A stretch of 64,000 nt of DNA, taken from positions 124,001-188,000 of the forward strand of contig NZ_FQUV01000004.1 of NCBI RefSeq assembly GCF_900129235.1, in the 5' to 3' direction. The notes under the pieces are model-generated. The model saw only the letters and a program-made list of their open reading frames with translations. It was not told where the DNA came from and made no database searches. This document shows, piece after piece, positions 1 through 8,569 of the stretch; positions within the stretch are counted from its first letter, which is position 1; every line of letters begins with the position of its first letter. The stretch comes from Litoreibacter ascidiaceicola. Lineage in GTDB: Bacteria > Pseudomonadota > Alphaproteobacteria > Rhodobacterales > Rhodobacteraceae. The translations under genes and the position numbers were made by a program.

Positions 1-381
1 GTCGTAGTGGTGTTCGGCATTTTTCTTGGCGATCGCGTGCGGAATCCACTGGTCCCATTTGCGTTTCGCGATCCGGATGCTGCGCGCAAGTGACTGGGAA
101 AATGGTAAATTTCCGTTTTGGAAATTTTTTACAACCAGTGTGAGCAGGCCGCGGACGTCGTCGTTTTCCACGATCAGCGTGCCGTCCATATAGGCTTCGC
201 CCATGGCCAGCTCCGGATTCAGGATAAGCTTCCTCGGGAGCGTGTCGTCGGTGAGGCGAACCGTCACGGAAGGGGCCGCGCCGTTGCCCGCCTTAAGTGT
301 AGGGCCAGAGCTAAGTTGAACCGTCAGAGTGCCGTGCTTGATGAGCTGCTTGAGCAAGGCGCCAAGTAGTCTGTTCCACAT
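1..381 (-). CDS. Cyclopropane-fatty-acyl-phospholipid synthase family protein (N-terminal part)
   Basis: Reading the minus strand from the ATG at 381 gives 127 codons open to the window edge, so the C-terminal methyltransferase part lies outside. The visible part holds the family's N-terminal pattern, including RKLILNPELAMGEAYMDG, typical of SAM-dependent enzymes that add a methylene bridge to membrane phospholipid acyl chains (CfaS). It is divergent from aspS. Family placement comes from recognition of the N-terminal region only. The catalytic SAM-binding motif is not visible, so a non-catalytic relative cannot be excluded. Confidence 0.75.
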   Translation of the reverse strand, partial: MWNRLLGALLKQLIKHGTLTVQLSSGPTLKAGNGAAPSVTVRLTDDTLPRKLILNPELAMGEAYMDGTLIVENDDVRGLLTLVVKNFQNGNLPFSQSLARSIRIAKRKWDQWIPHAIAKKNAEHHYD

Positions 382-570
382 AGATGTCGCTTTCCCGTTT
401 CTTGTTCCAAGCCGCGTGCCGCCGGCAATTTAGCGCGCAAAGGGCCGGATTCCCGCCGCGTTGTCAATAAATAGACATGCACAGCATATTTGCGCCCCGT
501 TTGCTTGACTTTACAGGCGCGGGCATGTGTATCGGGCCGATACAGATTTACGCCGAAGAGGGCCCCTAAC

Positions 571-2586
571 ATGCACGCATATCGCAGCCATACCTGTGCC
601 GACCTGACCGCCGCCAATGTGGGCGACAACGTTCGCCTTTCGGGCTGGGTGCATCGGGTGCGCGACCACGGGGGCATCCTCTTTATCGACCTGCGCGACC
701 ATTATGGCGTGACGCAAGTGTTGGCCGACCCTGACAGCCCTGTGTTCAAGGACGTCGAGAAGGTGCGCTCCGAATGGTGTATCCGCATTGACGGCAATGT
801 TATGGCGCGCGCGCCGGAACTGGTGAACTCGAAACTGCCGACGGGCGAGGTCGAGGTATTCATCCGCGACATCGAAGTTCTGGGGGCGTCTGACGAGTTG
901 CCTTTGATGGTGTTTGGCGATCAGGAATACCCCGAAGAGACGCGGCTGAAATACCGCTTTCTGGACCTGCGCCGCGAGAAGTTGCAGCGCAACATGATCC
1001 TGCGCTCGGACGTTGTGGCGTCGATGCGCAAGCGCATGTGGGATCTGGAGTTCAAGGAATTCCAGACGCCGATCATCACCGCGTCCTCGCCTGAGGGTGC
1101 GCGCGACTTCCTCGTGCCGTCACGCTTGCATCCGGGCAAGTTCTACGCGCTGCCGCAAGCGCCGCAGCAGTTCAAGCAACTGCTGATGGTGTCGGGCTTT
1201 GACAAGTATTTCCAGATCGCGCCGTGTTTTCGTGACGAAGACCCGCGTGCCGACCGCTCGCCCACGGACTTCTACCAGCTTGACCTTGAGATGAGCTTTG
1301 TCGAGCAGCAGGACGTGTTCGACACGATCCAGCCGGTGATCCAAGGCGTGTTCGAGGAGTTCGGCGGCGGCCGCAAGGTGGACAGCGAATGGGAGCAGAT
1401 TTCCTACAAGGACGCGGCACTTTGGTACGGCACTGACAAGCCCGACCTGCGCAACCCGATCAAGATGCAGGTGGTGTCGGAGCATTTTAAAGGCTCCGGC
1501 TTTGCGATCTTTGCCAAGATTTTGGAGCAGGACGGAACTGAAATCCGCGCCATTCCTGCGCCCAAAGGTGGCTCGCGCAAGTTCTGTGACCGGATGAATG
1601 CGTTTGCGCAGAAGGAAGGGTTGCCGGGGATGGGGTATATCTTCTGGCGGAAGCGTGAGGGTTTTGAGCCAAGTAAGTTTGAAGAATCTATGGGGACGCT
1701 GTTCGGTCTTGGTGGTTCAATCTACTCTTTGATTAAAGGCGACGACGAAGGATTCAAAAAGTTTGAGCAGGTTATTGAAGCTTTTTCACCACCCACGCCC
1801 ATCTCCGACGAAAACAAAGCTGAGATAATTGAACGAATTCAACGCTGCCGTGAAAGAGAAGATCTCGAACGCGCAGAGTTTCTTTTTGATGCTTACTTTG
1901 GAGAATGGGAAGCCGCTGGTCCGCTGGCGAAGAACATCGGCCCGGAACGCACCGAAGCGATCCGCCAGCAGCTTGGTCTTGGCGTGGGCGACGCGGCGTT
2001 CTTCCTGGGCGGCAAGCCGTCCTCGTTCGAAGCCGTCGCGGGTCGTGCGCGTGTCGAGATTGGCAACGAGCTGAAACTGACCGATCTGGACCGCTTTGCC
2101 TTCGCGTGGATCGTGGACTTCCCGATGTATGAAGCGCACGAGGAAACCGGCAAGATCGACTTCTCGCACAACCCGTTCTCGATGCCCCAAGGTGGCATGG
2201 CGGCGCTGCAAGGCAACCCGCTGGACGTGCTGGGTTACCAGTATGACCTTGCTTGCAACGGCTACGAGCTAATCTCGGGGGCTATCCGGAACCACAAGCC
2301 GGAGATCATGTTCAAGGCGTTCGAGTTGGCAGGGTACGGCGAAGAGGAAGTGCGCAAGCGCTTCGGTGGTATGGTTAATGCGTTCAAATACGGCGCACCG
2401 CCCCACGGCGGCTGTGCTGCGGGGATCGACCGCATCGTGATGCTGCTGGCCGACGAGGCCAATATTCGCGAGGTGATCCTGTTCCCGATGAACCAACGCG
2501 CCGAAGATTTGATGATGAACGCCCCAAGCGAGCCGATGTCGGATCAGCTGATGGAATTGGGCCTGCGGGTTATTCCACAGGATTAG
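571..2586 (+). CDS. aspS: Aspartate--tRNA ligase, with an unusual in-frame insertion
   Basis: Class IIb aminoacyl-tRNA synthetase charging tRNA(Asp), possibly also tRNA(Asn). The ATG at 571 is chosen because the protein then opens with the usual N-terminal OB-fold ([12 protein letters not shown], about residues 22-33). Motif 2 (FRDED) and motif 3 ([13 protein letters not shown]) of the catalytic core are intact. The protein is 671 residues, whereas bacterial AspRS is usually about 590. The excess is one block, about residues 361-446, inside the GAD domain: it follows GYIFWR and is followed by [13 protein letters not shown], sequences I expect close together in Rhodobacterales. The reading frame stays open throughout. 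Enzyme identity is certain; the role of the extra block is unknown. Confidence 0.97.
   Translation: MHAYRSHTCADLTAANVGDNVRLSGWVHRVRDHGGILFIDLRDHYGVTQVLADPDSPVFKDVEKVRSEWCIRIDGNVMARAPELVNSKLPTGEVEVFIRDIEVLGASDELPLMVFGDQEYPEETRLKYRFLDLRREKLQRNMILRSDVVASMRKRMWDLEFKEFQTPIITASSPEGARDFLVPSRLHPGKFYALPQAPQQFKQLLMVSGFDKYFQIAPCFRDEDPRADRSPTDFYQLDLEMSFVEQQDVFDTIQPVIQGVFEEFGGGRKVDSEWEQISYKDAALWYGTDKPDLRNPIKMQVVSEHFKGSGFAIFAKILEQDGTEIRAIPAPKGGSRKFCDRMNAFAQKEGLPGMGYIFWRKREGFEPSKFEESMGTLFGLGGSIYSLIKGDDEGFKKFEQVIEAFSPPTPISDENKAEIIERIQRCREREDLERAEFLFDAYFGEWEAAGPLAKNIGPERTEAIRQQLGLGVGDAAFFLGGKPSSFEAVAGRARVEIGNELKLTDLDRFAFAWIVDFPMYEAHEETGKIDFSHNPFSMPQGGMAALQGNPLDVLGYQYDLACNGYELISGAIRNHKPEIMFKAFELAGYGEEEVRKRFGGMVNAFKYGAPPHGGCAAGIDRIVMLLADEANIREVILFPMNQRAEDLMMNAPSEPMSDQLMELGLRVIPQD
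1651..1910 (+). other. Low-GC in-frame insert inside the aspS GAD domain
   Basis: My hand count gives 115 G/C in 260 nt (44%), against 39 of 60 (65%) just downstream at 1921-1980. The insert encodes about 86 residues, acidic and lysine-rich in the second half (for example [19 protein letters not shown]), with codons such as AAA, TTT, ATA and AGA that are scarce in neighbouring genes. The hexamer GGAAGC occurs at 1649-1654 and 1908-1913, near both edges, which may be chance. I recognise no domain in it. Confidence 0.7.
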
Positions 2587-2587
2587 A

Positions 2588-2613
2588 GCGCGCGGGCGAA
2601 GACGCTCGCGCAT
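2588..2613 (+). terminator. Possible aspS transcription terminator hairpin
   Basis: A 9-bp GC-rich stem with one mismatch (2590-2598 with 2603-2611, loop AAGA) begins just after the aspS stop. There is no clear T-run, so efficiency is uncertain. It also lies just downstream of the convergent hemerythrin gene. Confidence 0.35.
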
Positions 2614-2623
2614 CGCCTGACAT

Positions 2624-3100
2624 TTAGTCTTCCAGACTGTCTTCGCGCTTCTCGTCGATCAGTTTACGCTCGTCGGCTTTGCGGGAGGTGAACCTTTCGC
2701 CGTAGCCCTTGATCTCTGACTCGGGGATGACTTCGCGGGCGCGGGTGAAGACCTCGTCTTCTTCCTCTTCAATGTGGTGTTCGTAGTCGTGGCGTAGGGT
2801 TTTGAACTTGGTGAGCCACGCGCCCTGCGACATATCCATGTCGTTGAGTTCTTCCATCAAATCGTCAAGCTGCTGATGCTCGTGGACTGAATGGCGGGCG
2901 GCATCCTGTCCCCATGTCTTGGAGATGAGTTTGGAATAAAACGTCTCTTCCTCGGCGGCGGCGTGGCTTTTGACGTCGTGATAGAAATCGTCCCACGCGG
3001 CTTTGCGGTCTTCCGACGCGCCGGTGGTGTCTTCGATCGTGTCGAGCAATTTGCGGTGGTGGTCGTGGTCTTTTTTGATGAGGGTATAAATGTCGGCCAT
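2624..3100 (-). CDS. Hemerythrin HHE-domain protein
   Basis: A 158-residue cytoplasmic four-helix-bundle protein with the His/Glu pattern of HHE hemerythrin domains: DHDHHRK near the start, then HAAAEEE, HEHQQLD and YEHHIEEEED. Such residues usually bind a di-iron centre that senses or stores O2 or NO. The start at 3100 is preceded by AGGAG on the minus strand; an upstream in-frame ATG at 3127 lacks this. The highly charged C-terminus is common in this subgroup. A second, different HHE protein lies at 42133-42699. Ligand and role cannot be told from sequence. Confidence 0.88.
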   Translation of the reverse strand: MADIYTLIKKDHDHHRKLLDTIEDTTGASEDRKAAWDDFYHDVKSHAAAEEETFYSKLISKTWGQDAARHSVHEHQQLDDLMEELNDMDMSQGAWLTKFKTLRHDYEHHIEEEEDEVFTRAREVIPESEIKGYGERFTSRKADERKLIDEKREDSLED

Positions 3101-3265
3101 GAGAATGCTCCTGTCTGTTCGCTGCAAAACGCAGGAGCATTGACGAAAGTTCCCGGATTGTCGGCGGCAAGGCGCCGCAGGACGAAACTGTCAATTATTT
3201 TTCAACGGACTTGCGTCAGAGATACGTTAAACTGAAGCAACCCAATTTGAGGAAAGAGCCGCCCG

Positions 3266-4642
3266 ATGGCGTTCACCCCAGACATTGCGGCCATTCGCTT
3301 TGGCGAAGGTCTGGCACCCGAGATCGCAGCGCCTGCGTCTGTGGAAGGCGTGTTGGACCAGTTGCGCGGGGCTGATCTGGCGGCAAAAGAGTTTCCGATT
3401 ACACCCCTGTCCGACTTGTATGGCACCTTTGCGAAGGTCAGCACGCTGCAAAAGGTGGCGCGGCGGGGACGAAAGGGTTCTGACGCAGAGGAATTGAGCA
3501 AGGCCTACAAGCAAGCACGGCGGGAGTTGAACCTGCACCTTGAAGGCGCGTTGGCCCCCTTGCTGTCGCGCTCGATTACGACAGAGCAGCCGTTTCGCGA
3601 ACGCCTGACGCGGTTCTGGGCTGATCATTTTACCGTCGTGGGCAAGAACAACCTGACCCGAAATGCGGTGCCGTCTTATACAGAAGAGACCATCCGCCCG
3701 CATATCACGGGGCGGTTTTCCGACCTTCTGAAAGCGGTGATGACCAGCCCGATGATGCTGGACTATCTGGATCAGAACTCGTCCGTCGGGCCAAACTCGC
3801 GCGGGGCCAAGGGGCGTCGCGGATTGAACGAGAACCTTGCGCGTGAGTTGCTGGAATTGCACACGTTGGGGGTCGGCGGCGCATATGCGCAAGGCGATGT
3901 CCGGCAATTGGCCGAGCTTCTGACCGGTATGACGACCGAGATCAGCCGCGGTTTTGTCTTCAGGCCAAAGATTGTGGAGCCCGGTGCCGAGACGGTGTTG
4001 GGGCGGAGTTATGGTGGCGGTCCACCTGCGGTCGAGGACGTCATGGCGTTTCTGGATGATGTCGCGCTGCATCCTGACACTGTGCGGCATATTTCGCGCA
4101 AACTGGCCGTGCATTTTACATCCGATAGGCCTGACGAGGGCATGATTGCAGACATGGCCGACGCCTATGCTGCGACAGGTGGCGAGTTGATGGCGGTGTA
4201 CGAGGCGATGCTAGACCATCCGTTTGCGTGGACGAGCTTTGGTCAAAAGGTAAAGCAGCCGGTCGATTTCATTGTCTCGGCGATGCGGGTTCTGGAAGTT
4301 CCACCGGCATCGCTTCGTCAACTCAACCGCTCGAAACGGCGCGCTTATGTGACAGGGCCGATGACCGCGATGGGGCAGCAATGGTTCAGGCCCAGCGGTC
4401 CCGATGGCTGGCCGGAGGAGGCCGAAGCATGGGTCACGCCGCAAGGGCTTGCGGCGCGTATTCAATGGGCCATGGCCGCGCCCTCCGCGATATTTCGGAG
4501 CCTTCCCGATCCGCGGAGCTTCGTTGTGGCGGCGCTTGGGGATGTGGCTGACGAGAAGGTCACATTCGCGGCGCGCGCCGCTGAAACACGGCGCGAAGGG
4601 GTCGGGCTGATTTTGGCCTCCCCCGCGTTTCAAAGGAGATAG
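3266..4642 (+). CDS. DUF1800 family protein
   Basis: A 458-residue protein recognisable as DUF1800 by its spacing and by motifs such as RLTRFWADHFTV and NLARELLELHTLGV. The family has no established biochemical function. It is usually encoded beside DUF1501, as here, where only 2 nt separate the two genes. GAGGAAAG supplies a ribosome site before the ATG. I see no signal peptide, while the DUF1501 partner carries a Tat signal, so if they form a complex this partner may be co-exported or act before export. That last point is inference. Confidence 0.88.
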   Translation: MAFTPDIAAIRFGEGLAPEIAAPASVEGVLDQLRGADLAAKEFPITPLSDLYGTFAKVSTLQKVARRGRKGSDAEELSKAYKQARRELNLHLEGALAPLLSRSITTEQPFRERLTRFWADHFTVVGKNNLTRNAVPSYTEETIRPHITGRFSDLLKAVMTSPMMLDYLDQNSSVGPNSRGAKGRRGLNENLARELLELHTLGVGGAYAQGDVRQLAELLTGMTTEISRGFVFRPKIVEPGAETVLGRSYGGGPPAVEDVMAFLDDVALHPDTVRHISRKLAVHFTSDRPDEGMIADMADAYAATGGELMAVYEAMLDHPFAWTSFGQKVKQPVDFIVSAMRVLEVPPASLRQLNRSKRRAYVTGPMTAMGQQWFRPSGPDGWPEEAEAWVTPQGLAARIQWAMAAPSAIFRSLPDPRSFVVAALGDVADEKVTFAARAAETRREGVGLILASPAFQRR

Positions 4643-4644
4643 CG

Positions 4645-5874
4645 ATGGCTGATGCAGTGTCCCGACGGCGGTTCTTGTTGCGCGCAACGGCGTTGGGTTG
4701 CTCCGCTGCGGCGAGTCCGTTGATGACGCCCATGACCTTTGCACAAGCGCCGGGTGAGAACAGGTTGGTCGTGATTATCCTGCGCGGGGCGATGGATGGT
4801 TTGGACGCTGTGCGCCCGATAGGGGACCCGCTTTTGCGGCAGTACCGCCCCGGCTTGGGGATGTCGCTTGATAGCGCGGCCACTGAACTGGACGGCTTTT
4901 TTGCACTTCACCCGGCTTTGGCCGAGTTGATGCCACTGTGGGCGCAAGGTGATCTTGCGGTCGCGCACGCGGTATCCACGCCTTATCGCGACAAGCGGAG
5001 CCATTTTGACGGGCAGGATTTGCTGGAGGCGGGGACAGGCGCAGATGTCGACGGGGCACAGGCCCGCGACGGGTGGTTGAACCGGATGTTGCAGGTGCTG
5101 CCCGCTGCGGGGTCCGAGACGGCGTTTGCCATCGGGCGATCTGAAATGAAGCTGATGTCCGGGCGTGCGCCGGTGTCCAGCTGGTCGCCGGACGGGCGTC
5201 TGGATATGTCCCCTCAGGCGCGGTTGCTGTTGGAGGAGATTTACCATGATGACCCGCTGTTTCACGACACCAGCATGGATGCGCTGGCGATTGCGGAAAG
5301 CTTGGGGTTGGCGAGTGACGATAGTTTCGGCATGTCGAGCAGCGACATGCGTGCCGCGGTGAAGGCGGCGAGTGCGGCGGGTGACGCGTCGGTTTTGGCC
5401 AGCTTTGCGGCGCGGCGGTTGAACGAGGAAGCGCGGATTGCCGCGTTTTCGTTGGGGGGCTGGGACACGCATCGCGCGCAGACGCGCGGGATAACTAGGG
5501 CTCTGGGAAATCTAAAGGATGCAATTCTAACTTTGCGAAGCGAGTTGGGGCCGCGCTGGGACAAAACCGCTGTTGTCGCGGTCACCGAGTTCGGCAGAAC
5601 AGCACGCGAGAATGGCACGCGCGGGACGGATCACGGGACGGGTGGTGCGATGATATTGGCAGGAGGAGCCATTCGCGGCGGGCGCGTTTATGGTGACTGG
5701 CCGGGGCTGGAGGAAGCCGCGCTTTACGCACGGCGCGACCTTATGCCGACCTCCGATGTCAGGTCGTACATTGCCTGGTTGATGCACGGGCTCTACGGGC
5801 TGGACAAAACGACGCTGGGAACGGTGGTGTTCCCCGGGCTTAACCTTGCAGATGATCCAGGCCTGTTGGCTTAA
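4645..5874 (+). CDS. DUF1501 family protein with Tat signal peptide
   Basis: A 409-residue exported protein. The N-terminus has a twin-arginine signal (SRRRFLL at about residues 6-12, then a hydrophobic stretch ending near AQA), implying folding and probably cofactor or metal loading before export. The body fits DUF1501, an uncharacterised group related to the sulfatase/alkaline-phosphatase fold; GGWDTH and TEFGRT are characteristic. It lies 2 nt after the DUF1800 gene, and AGGAG overlaps the end of that gene. Function is unknown. Confidence 0.9.
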   Translation: MADAVSRRRFLLRATALGCSAAASPLMTPMTFAQAPGENRLVVIILRGAMDGLDAVRPIGDPLLRQYRPGLGMSLDSAATELDGFFALHPALAELMPLWAQGDLAVAHAVSTPYRDKRSHFDGQDLLEAGTGADVDGAQARDGWLNRMLQVLPAAGSETAFAIGRSEMKLMSGRAPVSSWSPDGRLDMSPQARLLLEEIYHDDPLFHDTSMDALAIAESLGLASDDSFGMSSSDMRAAVKAASAAGDASVLASFAARRLNEEARIAAFSLGGWDTHRAQTRGITRALGNLKDAILTLRSELGPRWDKTAVVAVTEFGRTARENGTRGTDHGTGGAMILAGGAIRGGRVYGDWPGLEEAALYARRDLMPTSDVRSYIAWLMHGLYGLDKTTLGTVVFPGLNLADDPGLLA

Positions 5875-5880
5875 CGCAAC

Positions 5881-6069
5881 TTAAAAAGCCGGATTTACGT
5901 CGTGATTGACCATGGTCGTGGACAGATCGCCAGTCAGGTCTTCCATGCCATTGGACACAGACGCTGTCACGGCAAGTGCCAAACCGACCAGTGCAGCCAT
6001 CAGCATGGTCATGTCGACAACGGCAGCGCCGTCTTCGGTGCGTAGAAAATTCTTGAACATCTTAGTCAT
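5881..6069 (-). CDS. Flp/Fap-like small pilin subunit
   Basis: A 62-residue protein: short basic head, then DG followed by AAVVD and a single hydrophobic helix (about residues 20-38). This matches type IVb (Flp) prepilins, cut after Gly with an acidic residue at +5; here the residue is Asp rather than the usual Glu. A strong TGGAGGAG site precedes the ATG at 6069. No tad assembly or prepilin-peptidase gene is in the window, so the subunit would depend on a remote locus. A 6-bp hairpin (6099-6114) lies in its leader. The family fit is good, but pilus assembly is inference. Confidence 0.7.
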   Translation of the reverse strand: MTKMFKNFLRTEDGAAVVDMTMLMAALVGLALAVTASVSNGMEDLTGDLSTTMVNHDVNPAF

Positions 6070-6280
6070 CGTAAACTCCTCCAGTCCTGAAACGGGTTCC
6101 GAAGGAAGCTTCGGGCCCGATGGGCTTGATGACAGGTTTGATCCTAAAACATGGCATCAATGCGTCTTGGAGCGGGTATCAAATGGGTCAATTTGCGGTA
6201 GTTTGAGGCAGATTTGAACCTTTCGGACAGCGCACAATCCGGATTAGGATAGCGTCGATAAATGTGCTGGGGACCAAGAC

Positions 6281-6994
6281 ATGACGAAGAGCAGCAACGA
6301 CGCCCGACCGCTGTCCGGTTGGGTGGCGCCACGGCGGCCTGATGCGGAGTGTCTGGAGGGGGCATATGTCCGGCTTGAACGGCTGGCGCCGGATCAGCAC
6401 GCCGCGGATTTGCACAGGGCGAATTCGGCCAGCGATGCGATTTGGGATTATCTGCCCTACGGCCCTTTCGCGTCTGCGGCGTCCTACCACAGATGGGCAC
6501 GCGACGTGACGCAAGGCGATGATCCCGTATTCTATGCGATCCAGCCCCGCGCCACTGGGCATTTCAGCGGCGTTGCGAGTTACCTCAGGATTTCGCCGGA
6601 GGCCGGATCAATCGAGATCGGGCATATCAACTTTTCACCGGAGTTGCAGCGCAGTGTGGCTGCGACCGAGGCGATTTTCTTGATGATGCAATGGGCATTT
6701 GATGCGGGGTACCGTCGATTTGAATGGAAATGCGATGCTTCTAATCTGGGTTCACGCCGCGCGGCACAACGCTACGGGTTCAGTTTCGAGGGCGTCTTCC
6801 GGCAGGCGGCCGTTGTGAAAGGCCGCAATCGGGACACGGCGTGGTTCGCGTGCATTGACGCAGAGTGGCCCGCATTGAAAGAGGCATTCACCGCGTGGCT
6901 TTCCCCGTCAAATTTCGACGTCGACGGCAAGCAGATCGAACGCTTGGGCGCGTTGACCGGCCTTGTGCGCGCGGCGAGCGATCCGGCCCTTTAA
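6281..6994 (+). CDS. GNAT family N-acetyltransferase (RimJ/RimL type)
   Basis: A 237-residue acetyl-CoA-dependent acetyltransferase of the RimJ/RimL group. Typical pieces are GAYVRLERLAPDQHA at the start, EIGHINFSPELQRS in the middle and KCDASNLGSRRAAQRYGFS in the last third, the acceptor-side motif of these enzymes. The substrate could be a protein N-terminus, an amino acid or a small amine. Its stop interlocks over 4 nt (TTAA) with the stop of the convergent response-regulator gene. Confidence 0.88.
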   Translation: MTKSSNDARPLSGWVAPRRPDAECLEGAYVRLERLAPDQHAADLHRANSASDAIWDYLPYGPFASAASYHRWARDVTQGDDPVFYAIQPRATGHFSGVASYLRISPEAGSIEIGHINFSPELQRSVAATEAIFLMMQWAFDAGYRRFEWKCDASNLGSRRAAQRYGFSFEGVFRQAAVVKGRNRDTAWFACIDAEWPALKEAFTAWLSPSNFDVDGKQIERLGALTGLVRAASDPAL

Positions 6995-7713
6995 ACCAGT
7001 TCGCGCACCTTCAACCTTTGCTGGATAAGATCGCGCGTCGCTTGAATAGCTTCGCGGCGGCCAACCCCGAGTGTAAGCGCTTGCGTGAGCTTGCGGGAAA
7101 CCTCGGCCAGTTTCTCGTCACTGGTGAGCCGCGCAAGCCCTTGAAGGAACGGCGCGACATAGGGCAACGCGTCAAGGCCGCTCCCCAACAGGTCGTCGAG
7201 ATGAGACAGGTCTTCGTTGAGCGCAATCGGATCAGGGACGACCACTTCGTGATTGAGCAGGCGAGGGCCGTTTGGATGCATGTCTTCGGGCAGGTGCTTG
7301 AGGATTGTTTGCTGAAAGGCACATACCGATGCAATCGGCTTGGGCAGGAACTCGTCAGCACCCGCCGCGATTGCGGCCTCCGCCAACCCGTCGCCATCCG
7401 CGCCGCTTGTGGCGATGATCACAGGTCTGACGGATTTACCGTCGCGGGCAACCTCCGTGATCAGATCCACGCCGGAGCCGTCGGGCAGCCCCAGATCAAC
7501 AACAACGACTGAAGGTCGATACACACGCAGGTGTCGGCGTGCAGCCGTCAAACTGTCGGCCCGGCGGATGCGCGCGCCTGAACGGATACAAAGCAGTCGA
7601 ACCGCTTCGGACGCAAACCGGCTGTCTTCCACGACAAGCACGGTGAGGCCCAGCAGCGGGCGTTGGGCAGTGGCATGGGTAGTAAGAGTCATAAAAGCGG
7701 TATCATCGGGCAT
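6991..7713 (-). CDS. Response regulator with receiver domain and unassigned C-terminal helical region
   Basis: A 240-residue protein beginning at the ATG at 7713, which has GGAGG upstream; an in-frame ATG at 7758 lacks one. The receiver domain (about residues 22-140) has all key positions: D30 in the acidic pocket, phospho-acceptor D73 in VVVVDLGLPDG, T102 and K125. The remaining 100 residues are helical and match no DNA-binding domain I know; they contain LSHLDDLLGSGLDALP. No histidine kinase is adjacent. It may act by protein-protein contact. Confidence 0.82.
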   Translation of the reverse strand: MPDDTAFMTLTTHATAQRPLLGLTVLVVEDSRFASEAVRLLCIRSGARIRRADSLTAARRHLRVYRPSVVVVDLGLPDGSGVDLITEVARDGKSVRPVIIATSGADGDGLAEAAIAAGADEFLPKPIASVCAFQQTILKHLPEDMHPNGPRLLNHEVVVPDPIALNEDLSHLDDLLGSGLDALPYVAPFLQGLARLTSDEKLAEVSRKLTQALTLGVGRREAIQATRDLIQQRLKVRELV

Positions 7714-7882
7714 TCTGGGCCTCCGGCAGCAAGAAGGTGAGTCGGTAACTGCGTCCATGCTTGCCCCTTGGTGGCTAACAGAAGGTGAACAGCGCGGATT
7801 TTACGCACCTGATGCCGCTTGCAGCATCGCGGAGCCGCAGCCATAACCCCCTAACCAAACCGGAAACCTGACGGAGAGTGCG

Positions 7883-8287
7883 ATGATCGGCAGACTGAAC
7901 CATGTGGCAATTGCAGTGCCGGACCTTGATGCGGCCTGCGCGCAGTACAAAGACACGTTGGGCGCAAATGTTGGCGCGCCTCAGGACGAGCCTGACCACG
8001 GTGTGACGGTTGTCTTTATCGAGCTGCCAAACACCAAGATCGAGCTTCTGTATCCGCTGGGTGAAAACAGCCCCATTCAAGGTTTCCTCGACAAGAACCC
8101 GTCCGGCGGCATTCACCATATTTGCTACGAGGTGGACGATATCATCGAAGCGCGTGACCGCCTGAAAGACAGCGGTGCGCGTGTTTTGGGCAATGGCGAG
8201 CCGAAGATCGGGGCGCATGGCAAGCCGGTGCTGTTCCTGCACCCGAAAGACTTTACCGGAACCCTGGTCGAGCTGGAGCAAGCCTGA
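7883..8287 (+). CDS. mce: Methylmalonyl-CoA epimerase
   Basis: A 134-residue VOC (glyoxalase-fold) enzyme that interconverts (R)- and (S)-methylmalonyl-CoA in propionyl-CoA assimilation. Metal-ligand regions are visible at RLNHVAIAVPD, in the GGIHHICYEV strand and in the C-terminal TLVELEQ. Length is normal for the family. GGAG precedes the ATG. The stop overlaps the DUF1467 start by one base (TGATG), an arrangement I know from other alphaproteobacteria, so the two are translated together. Confidence 0.93.
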   Translation: MIGRLNHVAIAVPDLDAACAQYKDTLGANVGAPQDEPDHGVTVVFIELPNTKIELLYPLGENSPIQGFLDKNPSGGIHHICYEVDDIIEARDRLKDSGARVLGNGEPKIGAHGKPVLFLHPKDFTGTLVELEQA

Positions 8288-8562
8288 TGGCCATAACCTC
8301 TGCCATCGTGGTGTTCGCTGTTGTCTGGTTTCTTGTGCTGTTTTGCGTCCTGCCCTTCGGCACACCCAGCCAAAGCGAGATGGGTGAGGTTTCCCCCGGA
8401 ACGCCGCGCTCCGCACCGGCGAACCCGCGGATGAAACGCAAATTTGCGATCACCACTATGATCACGATCGTGATCTGGGTGCCGCTGTGTCTGGCGATCA
8501 TTTATGGCTACATCAATGCGGACACGATGAACCTTTACAAGCGGTTCGGTCCAGATAGTTGA
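8287..8562 (+). CDS. DUF1467 family small membrane protein
   Basis: A 91-residue protein with two membrane helices (about residues 3-23 and 53-75) joined by a polar loop rich in Pro and Ser. It fits DUF1467, which frequently follows the methylmalonyl-CoA epimerase gene in alphaproteobacteria. Start and upstream stop share one base. No function is established. Its end lies 7 nt from the end of the convergent EI24/CysZ gene. Confidence 0.85.
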   Translation: MAITSAIVVFAVVWFLVLFCVLPFGTPSQSEMGEVSPGTPRSAPANPRMKRKFAITTMITIVIWVPLCLAIIYGYINADTMNLYKRFGPDS

Positions 8563-8569
8563 CCGCGCC

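Noticed and set aside
1651-1910. The aspS insert as an intein
   Set aside because: About 86 residues is too short; there is no Cys/Ser at the start with His-Asn at the end and no Hint blocks.
1651-1910. The aspS insert as a group I or II intron
   Set aside because: The frame is open through the whole segment and no intron-type ends are visible; a protein insertion is simpler.
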